NCBI GenBank assembly: GCA_910577525.1
Contig: CAJTLI010000017.1
Coordinates: forward strand, 1 to 59,691
From: an uncultured Oscillospiraceae bacterium
GTDB taxonomy: Bacteria; Bacillota; Clostridia; Oscillospirales; Oscillospiraceae
Reading direction: 5' to 3'
DNA: 59,691 bases
A program made the position numbers and the translations under genes. Below are positions 18,002 through 25,774 of this stretch, in pieces. Below the pieces are notes generated by a model that did no database searches, was not told where the DNA came from, and worked only from the letters and a program-made list of their open reading frames with translations. Numbering within the stretch: position 1 is the stretch's first letter; each line of letters starts with the position of its first letter.

Positions 18002-18358
18002 TTATGACGCAGCGATCATAAACTTAAATTTTTCGATGCAGACTTCGAATGCGTAAACGCCCCACGGCTGGGGTTCCAGCGCCGAGGGCCGGAACTCTTT
18101 GTACTTTTCATGTACCGTTTGGATGTGTTCCGTTGGCACTGTCAGGTATAGTTCTATCCCACAGCCAATATAGTCTCTCTCGTGATCCGCAACGTACCCT
18201 TCTGTAACCCCCAGAAGAAGCGAGTTATCAAATAAAGATACGCCGACCAATGGATCGCCGCTTTCCGGCGGTTGCGAAAAATCGAGGTTCCATCCGGCGC
18301 TGACAAACTTCTCTGCTGTTTTATATGGATCTTTACAGGCTAATATGGGCCGTATCAT
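18002..18358 (-). CDS. VOC/glyoxalase-fold protein
   Basis: 118 aa. Opening IRPILACKDPYKTAEKFVSA matches the first beta-alpha unit of the vicinal-oxygen-chelate fold, and GCGIELYLTVPTEHIQTVHE with PWGVYAFEVCIEKFKFMI matches the second. These proteins include glyoxalase I and antibiotic-binding proteins; metal ligands are not obvious. It is less GC-rich than lspA, and lies in the segment inserted between lspA and nfnB. GAAGGGGACTAAC precedes the ATG. Confidence 0.65.
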   Translation of the reverse strand: MIRPILACKDPYKTAEKFVSAGWNLDFSQPPESGDPLVGVSLFDNSLLLGVTEGYVADHERDYIGCGIELYLTVPTEHIQTVHEKYKEFRPSALEPQPWGVYAFEVCIEKFKFMIAAS

Positions 18359-18395
18359 GTTAGTCCCCTTCCGAACATAAAGTGAAATATCATAA

Positions 18396-18419
18396 CTGCC
18401 AGGGCCGAAACCCTGGCAG
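18396..18419 (-). terminator. Hairpin downstream of the Sel1-repeat gene
   Basis: CTGCCAGGG/CCCTGGCAG around CCGAAA, flanked by CATTATATCACAGCTTTT. The same flank follows nfnB, and this hairpin is the counterpart of the one at 18941-18964. Confidence 0.55.
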
Positions 18420-18436
18420 TCATTATATCACAGCTT

Positions 18437-18496
18437 TTCTTATTTGGAAAGGGCCTCGTCGATGGCCTTCGCCACCGTCTTGCTCGCGCCCATGGC
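18437..18496 (-). pseudogene. Duplicated 3' fragment of nfnB
   Basis: Read on the minus strand it encodes MGASKTVAKAIDEALSK then stop, against MGAGKTAAKAIDETLSKK at the end of the intact nfnB. The match continues through the stop codon into the shared TGATATAATG trailer and a hairpin. It is a partial duplication of about 100 bp (18393-18497 versus 18937-19042) with the Sel1 gene between the two copies. Confidence 0.8.
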
Positions 18497-18509
18497 GCAT
18501 GGCATGAGA

Positions 18510-18908
18510 TCAGCTCTCCTGCTGTTCAAGGGTGATGCCCAGCTCCCGGCATTTTTTCAGGGCCTGCTCGTGGTTTTGCCCCGCCGCCTGTTGATACCAG
18601 TATTTTGCCAGCTCAGGGTCAGCCCCTGTTCCGACGCCTTCCTCGTAGAATTCAGCCAGGTTACACTGTGCGTCCCAATCCCCATGTTCAGCGGCCCGTT
18701 TTGTCCAAATAAACGCCTGAGTCAAGTCTTTTTCCACGCCCAGGCCCTCATAATAAAAATATCCCACCTGGCATTCCGCCAGCGGATAGCCCTCCTGAGC
18801 CAGCGCCAAATGGCCCTGGAAGCATTTCTCATACTGCTTTGTTTTGAAATATTCCTCGATCAGCCGGTTGCATTCATCAAATTCTCTGCATGGTTCATAA
18901 TACCCCAT
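18510..18908 (-). CDS. Sel1/TPR-like repeat protein
   Basis: 132 aa from ATG at 18908, weak ribosome site GAGTGAT. Two to three Sel1-type repeats: AECQVGYFYYEGLGVEKDLT, then AQCNLAEFYEEGVGTGADPE followed by LAKYWYQQAA. These helical repeats act as protein-protein adapters. It lies between the intact end of nfnB and its duplicated fragment, so it was probably brought in by that rearrangement. Composition is more AT-rich than nfnB. Confidence 0.75.
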   Translation of the reverse strand: MGYYEPCREFDECNRLIEEYFKTKQYEKCFQGHLALAQEGYPLAECQVGYFYYEGLGVEKDLTQAFIWTKRAAEHGDWDAQCNLAEFYEEGVGTGADPELAKYWYQQAAGQNHEQALKKCRELGITLEQQES

Positions 18909-18940
18909 TTTATTAATCACTCGCAATCCGCAAAATATAG

Positions 18941-18964
18941 CTGCCGGAGCTCTCGCCCCGGCAG
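18941..18964 (-). terminator. Terminator after nfnB
   Basis: CTGCCGG(A)GC pairs with GC(C)CCGGCAG. On the minus strand CTATATTTTG follows. Its duplicate is at 18396-18419. Confidence 0.6.
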
Positions 18965-18981
18965 CCATTATATCACAGCTT

Positions 18982-20391
18982 TTACTTCTTGGAAAGAGTT
19001 TCGTCGATGGCCTTCGCCGCGGTCTTACCCGCGCCCATGGCCAGGATGACGGTGGCCGCGCCGGTGACGGCATCGCCGCCGGCGTACACGTTCTCCCGGC
19101 TGGTGAGGCCGTTCTCGTCGGCGATGATGCCGCCCCACTTCTCCGTCTCAAGGCCCTCGGTGGTGGACTTGATGAGGGGGTTGGGGCTGGTGCCTAGGGC
19201 CATGATGACGCAGTCCAGCTCGATGTCGAACTCGCTGCCCTGTTTCACGATGGGGCGGCGGCGGCCCGACGCGTCCGGCTCGCCCAGCTCCATCTCCACG
19301 CAGCGGATGCCCGCCACAGAGCCGTTCCGGGGGTCCCTGGGGTCGTCCGGGTGGTAGCCCAGAATTTCGGTGGGGTTGGTGAGGGTCTTGAAGATGATGC
19401 CCTCCTCCTTGGCGTGCTCCACCTCCTCGGCGCGGGCGGGGAGCTCGGCCTCGGAGCGGCGGTAGACGATGTACACCTCGGCCCCCAGCCGCTTGGCGCA
19501 CCGGGCGGCGTCCATGGCCACGTTGCCGCCGCCCACCACGGCCACCTTGGTGGAGTGCTGGATGGGGGTGTCCGCGCCCTCTTGATACGCCTTCATCAGG
19601 TTGATCCGGGTGAGGAACTCGTTGGCGGAATAGACGCCCTTCAGGTTCTCCCCGGGGATGTTCATGAACTTGGGCAGGCCCGCGCCGGAACCGATGAACA
19701 CCGCCTCGAAGCCGAACTCCTCCTTCAGCTCGTCGATGGTGATGGCCCGGCCGATGACCATGTTGGTCTCCACCTTCACCCCCAGCGCCTTGAGGCCGTC
19801 CACTTCCTTCTGCACGATGGACTTGGGCAGGCGGAACTCGGGGATGCCGTACACCAGCACGCCCCCCGCCAGGTGGAGGGCCTCGAAGATGGTGACCTCA
19901 TAGCCCTTCCGGGCCAGGTCGCCCGCGCAGGTCAGCCCCGCCGGGCCGGAGCCGATGACGGCAACTTTATGCCCGTTGGGGGCGGGGGGGACGGCCTTTT
20001 CGGTGGCGTTGGCGTTGTGCCAGTCGGCCACGAACCGCTCCAGGCGGCCGATGCCCACGGGCTCGGCCTTGATGCCCCGGACGCACTTGGCCTCGCACTG
20101 GCTCTCCTGGGGGCAGACCCGCCCGCACACGGCGGGGAGGGCGGAGTCCTTGGCGATGATCTGATAGGCCCCCTCGAAATCGCCCTCGGCGACCTTGGCG
20201 ATGAACTCGGGAATGTTGATCTGGACGGGGCAGCCGGACACGCAGGGGCGGTGCTTGCAGTTGAGGCACCGCTGGGCCTCGTCGATGGCCTGCTCCTTGG
20301 TGTAGCCCAGGGCCACCTCGTTGAAGTTGCAGGCCCGGACCTGGGGGTCCTGGTGGGGCATGGGGTTTTTATCGGGTCTCATGTTGGCCAT
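18982..20391 (-). CDS. nfnB: NADP-dependent ferredoxin oxidoreductase, subunit B (GltA/GltD-like)
   Basis: 469 aa. The N-terminal [4Fe-4S] ligands lie in CLNCKHRPCVSGCPV and CGRVCPQESQCEAKCVRG. An FAD-binding GSGPAGLTCAG (about 150) and NAD(P)-binding GGGNVAMDAARCAKRLGAEV (about 290) follow. The length and gene order (directly after the NfnA gene, one base between stop and start codons) identify the large subunit of NfnAB rather than glutamate synthase small subunit. NfnAB couples NADH and reduced ferredoxin oxidation to reduction of two NADP+ (electron bifurcation in reverse). It is annotated GltA in many genomes. Confidence 0.88.
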   Translation of the reverse strand: MANMRPDKNPMPHQDPQVRACNFNEVALGYTKEQAIDEAQRCLNCKHRPCVSGCPVQINIPEFIAKVAEGDFEGAYQIIAKDSALPAVCGRVCPQESQCEAKCVRGIKAEPVGIGRLERFVADWHNANATEKAVPPAPNGHKVAVIGSGPAGLTCAGDLARKGYEVTIFEALHLAGGVLVYGIPEFRLPKSIVQKEVDGLKALGVKVETNMVIGRAITIDELKEEFGFEAVFIGSGAGLPKFMNIPGENLKGVYSANEFLTRINLMKAYQEGADTPIQHSTKVAVVGGGNVAMDAARCAKRLGAEVYIVYRRSEAELPARAEEVEHAKEEGIIFKTLTNPTEILGYHPDDPRDPRNGSVAGIRCVEMELGEPDASGRRRPIVKQGSEFDIELDCVIMALGTSPNPLIKSTTEGLETEKWGGIIADENGLTSRENVYAGGDAVTGAATVILAMGAGKTAAKAIDETLSKK

Positions 20392-20392
20392 C

Positions 20393-21235
20393 TTACTTTA
20401 CCTCCTGCTTGAACAGGTTGCACGCCTCCTCATAGGCGTGGCGCTCAAAGTCCTTGTACATGGCGCCCCGGGCCATGGCCTCGTCAAAGTCCACCTTGTG
20501 GCCGTCGAACTCGGGACCATCCACACAGGCGAATTTCGTCTCGCCGCCCACGGACAGGCGGCAGCCGCCGCACATGCCGGTGCCGTCGATCATGATGGGG
20601 TTCATGGACACCACGGTGGGGATGTCGTATTCCTTGGTGAGCTGGCATACGAACTTCATCATAATCACCGGGCCGATGGTGATCACACGGTCGTACTTGG
20701 CCCCCGCCTCGATCTGCTCCTTGAGCAAATCGGTGACCAGGGCCTTCTTGCCGTAGGACCCGTCGTCGGTGCCGATGATGAGGTTGGTGGAGGCGGCCTT
20801 GAACTCCTCCTCCAAAATCACCAGGTCCTTGTTCCGGAAGCCCACGATGAGGTCCACGTGGCAGCCCACGTCGTGGAGCTTTTTCGCCACGGGGTAGGCG
20901 ATGGCGGTGCCCACGCCGCCGCCCACCACGGCGACGCGCTTGAGGCCCTCGGTCTCGGTGGCCCGGCCCAGGGGGCCCACGAAGTCCTGGAGGAACTGGC
21001 CCTCCTCCTTGTGGTTGAGCTTCTCGGTGGTGGCCCCCACCACCTGATAGATAATGGTGACGGTGCCCTTCTCCCGGTCGAAGTCGGCGATGGTCAGGGG
21101 GATGCGCTCTCCCTCCTCGTCCACCCGGAGGATGATGAACTGACCGGGCTCGGCTTTCCGGGCCACGGCGGGGGCCTCGATCTCCATCAGGGACACGGTG
21201 GGATTGAGCACCCGTTTTTTCACGATCCGATACAT
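20393..21235 (-). CDS. nfnA: NADP-dependent ferredoxin oxidoreductase, subunit A
   Basis: 280 aa. A ferredoxin-reductase-like FAD domain (PGQFIILRVDEEGERIPLTI) is followed by nucleotide-binding VAVVGGGVGTAIAYPVAKKL and a C-terminal [2Fe-2S] cluster site DGTGMCGGCRLSVGG then FACVDGPEFDG. It belongs to the sulfide dehydrogenase/PyrK-like family and pairs with NfnB. AAAGAGGAGAAGCT precedes the ATG; a consensus promoter lies about 100 bp upstream. The two genes set the NADPH supply from ferredoxin and NADH in an anaerobe. Confidence 0.88.
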   Translation of the reverse strand: MYRIVKKRVLNPTVSLMEIEAPAVARKAEPGQFIILRVDEEGERIPLTIADFDREKGTVTIIYQVVGATTEKLNHKEEGQFLQDFVGPLGRATETEGLKRVAVVGGGVGTAIAYPVAKKLHDVGCHVDLIVGFRNKDLVILEEEFKAASTNLIIGTDDGSYGKKALVTDLLKEQIEAGAKYDRVITIGPVIMMKFVCQLTKEYDIPTVVSMNPIMIDGTGMCGGCRLSVGGETKFACVDGPEFDGHKVDFDEAMARGAMYKDFERHAYEEACNLFKQEVK

Positions 21236-21338
21236 AGCTTCTCCTCTTTCCTATGGATTGGACATTCTGTTGCACTCGTTACGTTACATCAGCGCCTCCG
21301 GCCTTAGAAAACCGGCACGCCTCGGGCTGATCGTTAAG

Positions 21339-21367
21339 ATTATAACACGCTCCTCCCGCTCCGTCAA
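21339..21367 (-). promoter_or_regulatory. nfnAB promoter
   Basis: TTGACG (21367-21362), 17 bp, TATAAT (21344-21339) on the minus strand. The leader of about 95 nt has no recognised riboswitch. Confidence 0.85.
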
Positions 21368-21472
21368 TTTGATTTCGCTGGAAACTGTCCTTCAAATTTG
21401 AATATCTGCAAAAAAAGAGGGCTGGCTTTTTGTTTTCCAGTCCTCTTTTCCGCAGTATCTCAGAATCTGTAC

Positions 21473-21796
21473 TCAGAACGTCAGCACCCGCAGGATGATA
21501 ACCAGCGTCACCAGCGCCACACAGGCGGTGGACACCAGCTCGGCGATCAGCGCCGCCCGCTGGCTCCTCCGGGGCCGGGGGGCGGGGGTTTCCGGTCCGG
21601 CTGTCTCCTCCCCGGGCGCGCTCAGGCTGGCCTCCCGCCAGGCCGCCAGGTCAATGACGTTGTCCCGGCCCACGGGGCAGGCCCGGCTGGGCCGGTCCTC
21701 CGCGGCGTTCCTCCGGCGGGTCCCGTCCAGTCCGCCGCCGAACCCGGCGGCCAGCTTGCCGTCCTTCCAGGCGGCCGTATCATAAACGGTACTCAT
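21473..21796 (-). CDS. Small tail-anchored membrane protein, unknown
   Basis: 107 aa from ATG at 21796 with CGAGGAGGCTTTGAGC before it. About 80 hydrophilic residues include two repeats of a V/I-YDTAAWKDGKLA / VIDLAAWREASLS type, then one C-terminal membrane helix (AELVSTACVALVTLVIILRV). The orientation predicts a cytosolic N-terminus. No family recognised and no operon partner is apparent. Confidence 0.65.
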   Translation of the reverse strand: MSTVYDTAAWKDGKLAAGFGGGLDGTRRRNAAEDRPSRACPVGRDNVIDLAAWREASLSAPGEETAGPETPAPRPRRSQRAALIAELVSTACVALVTLVIILRVLTF

Positions 21797-22028
21797 TGCT
21801 CAAAGCCTCCTCGTCTTGTGATGGTCTCAGCATACCACCGCAAGAGTCCTATAAAACGGACTTTAATCAGAGCGCGCCGGATCTGCGGCCTCGGCGGTTT
21901 GTTCTAGTCATTTACATAATAATATGTCAGTTCGAGTTTGTCAAGATAGTTTCACAATTTTGTTCGATCAAAATCATTTTACCCGGCGTGCTTTTTCCAC
22001 CGGCAGGGCGTGGAGAAGCGCAGACGAT

Positions 22029-22067
22029 AAAAGGAGCGCCGGTCCTGTTGGGACCGCGCTCCTTTTT
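22029..22067 (-). terminator. Terminator after the PilZ gene
   Basis: GGAGCG(C)CGGTCC pairs with GGACCGCGCTCC around TGTTG, with T-runs on both strands. For the minus strand TTTTATC follows. Confidence 0.8.
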
Positions 22068-22076
22068 GATGTATTC

Positions 22077-22796
22077 TCACCAGTGCCCGTCCGGGCTGCG
22101 CACCCAGGTCTGCCGGTTGCCCACCTGGATGTTGTACAGCGTCCGGGTCAGCTCGGTCAGCTCGCTCTCCTTCAGCTGGGCGAACAGGAAGCCGTAGCGG
22201 AATTTTCCCGGCTCGTATTCCAGCACCCGGATGATCTCCCCCAGGAAATCCATGGGGGCGTAGTCCATCAGCTTAACTTTCAGCCGCAGCACCTCGTCCT
22301 CCGCGTGGAGGAACTCCGACTCGATGCACGCGCCGCTGGAGCTGATATCCACCAGCACGCACTGCTCCGGATTCTCCATGGCCAGGTCCGAGGGGTAGTA
22401 CATGGTGGCCGGAATGCCCACCTGAAGGCGGAAGTTGTTCCGGTGCTCGGTGATGACCTTCACCCGCACGTCCTTCAGCTTGCAGGCGGTGCGGGTGGAC
22501 TCCTGAATGGTCCCCCTCAGGAAAAACTGGGCCATGGAACTGCTGATTCCCCGGACCACCACGGTGGAACCCACCTCCTGGATCTCCAGGGAAAAGGTCC
22601 CCGGCAGACGCTCCAGGGTGAGCTGGGTCTGGCCGAACTGATAGCCCGCCAGCCGCCCGGTGAGCAGACGCTTGCCCTCCGGCGTCTCCATATCCAGCGT
22701 CATCCCATTGTACAGATCCGGCAGCGGCATCTGCGGCTCCGCCGGCGCCGCCATGTGATTGCCCGAACGGCCGAACATAGATGATAAAAAGCCCAT
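22077..22796 (-). CDS. PilZ-domain cyclic-di-GMP-binding protein (YcgR-like)
   Basis: 239 aa. An N-terminal YcgR-type beta domain (about 25-105) precedes a PilZ domain. The c-di-GMP motif is intact: EHRNNFRLQV supplies RxxxR and VDISSSGACIE supplies the D/N-x-S-x-x-G part. YcgR proteins brake or steer flagella or act on surface polysaccharide synthesis on binding c-di-GMP. No flagellar gene is in the window. It has its own promoter (22878-22907), divergent from miaA. Confidence 0.88.
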   Translation of the reverse strand: MGFLSSMFGRSGNHMAAPAEPQMPLPDLYNGMTLDMETPEGKRLLTGRLAGYQFGQTQLTLERLPGTFSLEIQEVGSTVVVRGISSSMAQFFLRGTIQESTRTACKLKDVRVKVITEHRNNFRLQVGIPATMYYPSDLAMENPEQCVLVDISSSGACIESEFLHAEDEVLRLKVKLMDYAPMDFLGEIIRVLEYEPGKFRYGFLFAQLKESELTELTRTLYNIQVGNRQTWVRSPDGHW

Positions 22797-22877
22797 ACTA
22801 TCCCCACCTCTTCAAAATGCGCCGGGACGGGTGCGCCCTCCGGCAGGCCGCCGGGGCCCCTGCCGTCAACTGGTTAA

Positions 22878-22907
22878 ATTATAACCGCTCCCGGCGTGAA
22901 ATGTCAA
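22878..22907 (-). promoter_or_regulatory. PilZ gene promoter
   Basis: TTGACA (22907-22902), 18 bp, TATAAT (22883-22878) on the minus strand, back to back with the miaA promoter. Confidence 0.85.
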
Positions 22908-22933
22908 GACCTCACCGGCCCGCCGTGAAAAGG

Positions 22934-22962
22934 TTGTAATCTTCGGGGAATTGCGTTATAAT
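22934..22962 (+). promoter_or_regulatory. miaA promoter
   Basis: TTGTAA at 22934-22939, 17 bp, TATAAT at 22957-22962, followed by a leader of about 27 nt. Confidence 0.85.
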
Positions 22963-22994
22963 ACGGTCTGCGGCATAGGGGAGGCCTATGAATT

Positions 22995-23939
22995 ATGAAA
23001 CCTGATATCTTAGTCATATGCGGGCCCACGGCCTCGGGCAAGACCGCGCTGGCGGCGGCCCTGGCCCGCCGCCTGGGCGGAGAGGTGGTGTCCGCCGACT
23101 CCATGCAGGTCTACCGCCGCATGGACATCGGCACCGCCAAGCCCACGCCCGCGGAGATGGAGGGCGTTCCCCACCACATGCTGGACGTGGCCGACCCGGA
23201 GGAAAACTACTCCGTGGCCCGGTATGTGGCCCAGGCCGTCCCCATTGTGGACGGTATTCTGGCCCGGGGCAGGCTGCCCATCGTGGCGGGGGGGACGGGG
23301 CTCTACATCGACAACCTCATCGCCGGGCGGCAGTTCGCCCCCTTCGCGGCGGACAGCGGCCTGCGGGAAACCCTTCAAAACCGGGTCAGAACAGAGGGCC
23401 TGCCCGCCCTGCGGGAGGAGCTGGAGCGGGTGGACCCGGAGGCCGCCCGGCGCATCCACCCCAACGACGAGAAGCGCACGGTCCGGGCCCTGGAGGTGTA
23501 CCTGTCCACCGGCAGGACCATCACCCAGCACGACCGGGAGAGCCGGGAGACCCCAAACCGCTACACCCCCCTGACCATCGCCCTGAATTTCAAGGAGCGC
23601 CCCTGGCTGTGGGAGCGCATCGACCGCCGGGTGGACGGGATGATGGCCCAGGGCCTGGAGGAAGAGGTCCGGCGGCTTCTGGCCCAGGGCGTCCCCCGGG
23701 ACTGCACCGCCATGCAGGCCATCGGATACAAGGAGCTGGCCGCCGCCATTCTGGAGGGCCGCCCCGTGGACCAGGGGGCCGAGGAGGTAAAGCTCCGCTC
23801 CCGGCAGTACGCCAAGCGGCAGCTCACCTGGTTCCGGCGAAACCGGGAGGCCAACTGGTTCGAATGGGAAAAAATTCCTGATTTTTCCGCCGCCCTGGAT
23901 TTTTCGACAAAACTTGTCACCCGCTCTGGCTTACAATGA
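22995..23939 (+). CDS. miaA: tRNA dimethylallyltransferase
   Basis: 314 aa. P-loop GPTASGKTALAAALARR at the start, then SADSMQVYRRMDIGTAKPT, VPHHMLD and VAGGTGLYIDNLI, all family hallmarks. It adds dimethylallyl to N6 of A37 in tRNAs reading UNN codons. It is followed by hfq, the widespread miaA-hfq order. The start ATG follows GGGGAGGCCTATGAATT. A consensus promoter lies 35 bp upstream. Confidence 0.97.
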   Translation: MKPDILVICGPTASGKTALAAALARRLGGEVVSADSMQVYRRMDIGTAKPTPAEMEGVPHHMLDVADPEENYSVARYVAQAVPIVDGILARGRLPIVAGGTGLYIDNLIAGRQFAPFAADSGLRETLQNRVRTEGLPALREELERVDPEAARRIHPNDEKRTVRALEVYLSTGRTITQHDRESRETPNRYTPLTIALNFKERPWLWERIDRRVDGMMAQGLEEEVRRLLAQGVPRDCTAMQAIGYKELAAAILEGRPVDQGAEEVKLRSRQYAKRQLTWFRRNREANWFEWEKIPDFSAALDFSTKLVTRSGLQ

Positions 23940-24001
23940 ATGCACTCAAGCCTGGTATCCATTATTTCCCAGGCCGAACAAAGAAAAGGAGTGCATTCCA
24001 T

Positions 24002-24247
24002 ATGAGTCTCACCTCTACCGTGTCTGTTGCCAAACAGCCCAATGTTCAGGACACCTTCCTGGCCAGCGCCCGGCGGCTCGCCGCCCGGGTCACCGTCTTT
24101 TTGATGAACGGATACCAGCTGCGGGGCGTCATCACCGCCTTTGATCCCTATGTGGTGGTGGTGGTGTCCGACGGCAGGCAGCAGGTCATCTACAAGCACG
24201 CCATCTCCACCATCGCCCCCGAGCACCCCCTGGAGTTTGAAGCGTGA
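24002..24247 (+). CDS. hfq: RNA chaperone Hfq
   Basis: 81 aa from ATG at 24002 (AAAGGAGTGCATTCCAT before it). The Sm1 motif VTVFLMNGYQLRGVITAFDP and Sm2 YKHAISTIAP are canonical for the hexameric ring that binds sRNA U-tails. It overlaps no gene and sits 62 bp after miaA, so it is probably on the same transcript. The upstream in-frame ATG at 23936 falls in the end of miaA and is not preferred. Confidence 0.96.
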   Translation: MSLTSTVSVAKQPNVQDTFLASARRLAARVTVFLMNGYQLRGVITAFDPYVVVVVSDGRQQVIYKHAISTIAPEHPLEFEA

Positions 24248-24341
24248 GGGAAGCCGCCCGGGGCGGCCTGGAGCGGGCTCGGGCAAAGGCCCGGCCGCCC
24301 TGGGCTCGTCTGCGCCGAGAGAAAGATAAAGGATTGATCCC

Positions 24342-25601
24342 ATGAAAGAGAGCACCCTCGCCACCAAGGTCATGATCGCCATCCTCTGCCTGGGGGTGGC
24401 CGTTTACCTGGCCATCTACCTCTTCCGGGGCTGGAATCAGGATATCGTGACCACCTATGCCTACGCCTACTCCCTGGACGTGGGCCGCGAGGCCGCCGGC
24501 ATCCTGGTCCGGGAGGAGATCCCCCTCACCGGCTCCGGCGGCTACATAGACCAGATCCTGGGGGAGGGGGTCAAGGCCGCCAAGGGAGACCCCGTGGTCC
24601 TGCTGTACAGCGACCCCTCCGTCCTCACCACCCGGCAGTCCATCCGCTCCCTGGAGGCGGAGATTGAGCAGCTTCAATACGCCCTCAGCTCCGGCACCCA
24701 GAACACCGACGCCTCCCGGCTGGACGCCCAGGTCATCGACTCCATCGTGTCCCTGCGCTCCCTGACGGCGGGGGGCGACCTCACCGATTTGCAGGACTCC
24801 GCCCTCAATCTGCGCTCCATGGTGTTCAAGCGGGACTATACCTATGGCAGCGGCGCCGCCGCCGGGGAGCTGAACCAGCTCGTTCTGGACAAGCAGGCCC
24901 AGCTGACCCAGCTCAACCAGTCCCTGAGCCAGGTCTCCACCACCATATACGCCCCTGTCTCCGGCATCTATTCCGCCGCGTCCGACGGCTGGGAGCAGAC
25001 CGTCACCCCGGCCATGCTGGAGGGGCTCACCGCCGGCGGCCTGGCCGAGCTGATGGCCCAGGAGCACAGCCCCGACCCCCAGTCGGCGGGCAAGCTTGTC
25101 ACCGGCTCCACCTGGTATTTCGCCGCCCTGCTGGAGGACGCCGGCGCCGGCCTCCAGGCCGGCCGGAGCTACGCCGTGGATTTCTCCGGCGACTACTACG
25201 GCCAGGTGATGATGACTCTGGACCGGGTGGTGCTGGAGGGGGATCGCACCCTGGCCGTCTTCTCCTGCCGCACCCACCTGGCGGACACCGCCATGCTCCG
25301 TCTTCAGACGGTGGACATCGTAACCCAGCGGCTGGAGGGCATCCGCGTCCCCCGCAGGGCCCTGCGGGTGGCCACCGAGGACGTGACCGGCGAGGACGGC
25401 TCCGTCAGCCAGGTGAACCGCTACTATGTGTTTACCGTGGTCAGCTCCCAGGCGGAGGAGCAGGAAGTGGAGGTGCTGTACAGCACCGACTCCTATTATC
25501 TGGTCCGCCCGGCGGACACCTCCGCCTCCAGCCGCCTGCGGGCGGGGGACGAGGTCATTTTGAATTCCTCTGGCGTCTATGACGGAAAAGTAGTGCGCTG
25601 A
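24342..25601 (+). CDS. HlyD-like membrane protein of the sepF cluster
   Basis: 419 aa. One N-terminal membrane helix (KVMIAILCLGVAVYLAIYLF) anchors an extracytoplasmic region with a biotinyl-lipoyl-like hairpin: YIDQILGEGVKAAKGDPVVL, an intervening coiled coil (SIRSLEAEIEQLQYAL and LVLDKQAQLTQLNQSLSQVS), then TTIYAPVSGIYSA. This is HlyD/membrane-fusion-protein topology, but no transporter partner is adjacent. In Clostridia this protein regularly precedes yggS-sepF-divIVA, suggesting a role in cell-envelope or division processes; that role is inferred from context. It starts about 95 bp after hfq. Confidence 0.8.
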   Translation: MKESTLATKVMIAILCLGVAVYLAIYLFRGWNQDIVTTYAYAYSLDVGREAAGILVREEIPLTGSGGYIDQILGEGVKAAKGDPVVLLYSDPSVLTTRQSIRSLEAEIEQLQYALSSGTQNTDASRLDAQVIDSIVSLRSLTAGGDLTDLQDSALNLRSMVFKRDYTYGSGAAAGELNQLVLDKQAQLTQLNQSLSQVSTTIYAPVSGIYSAASDGWEQTVTPAMLEGLTAGGLAELMAQEHSPDPQSAGKLVTGSTWYFAALLEDAGAGLQAGRSYAVDFSGDYYGQVMMTLDRVVLEGDRTLAVFSCRTHLADTAMLRLQTVDIVTQRLEGIRVPRRALRVATEDVTGEDGSVSQVNRYYVFTVVSSQAEEQEVEVLYSTDSYYLVRPADTSASSRLRAGDEVILNSSGVYDGKVVR

Positions 25602-25616
25602 GAAGCAGACAATGAG

Positions 25617-25737
25617 GGAGCTTGGAGCGGAGCGAAAGCAAAAGCCCAGGGCCCGCACAGCGGGGCCGGGTTTTGCTTGAGTCGCAGCGAAAGCGACCGA
25701 ATGTCCTGACGCTTCGCAGCGTGACAACGTTCGAGCA
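25617..25737 (+). repeat. GGAGCGGAGCGA-[hairpin]-GAGTCGCAGCGAA repeat (copy 3)
   Basis: GCTTGGAGCGGAGCGAAAGC opens it. The hairpin AAGCAAAAGCCC/GGGTTTTGCTT encloses CCCGC..GCGGG. Then TGAGTCGCAGCGAAAGCGAC and a tail with CAGCGTGACAACG follow. It separates the HlyD-like gene from yggS. Confidence 0.75.
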
Positions 25738-25774
25738 GAAATACTCCTACAGACAGATTGGAGTCTGGTGTGAC

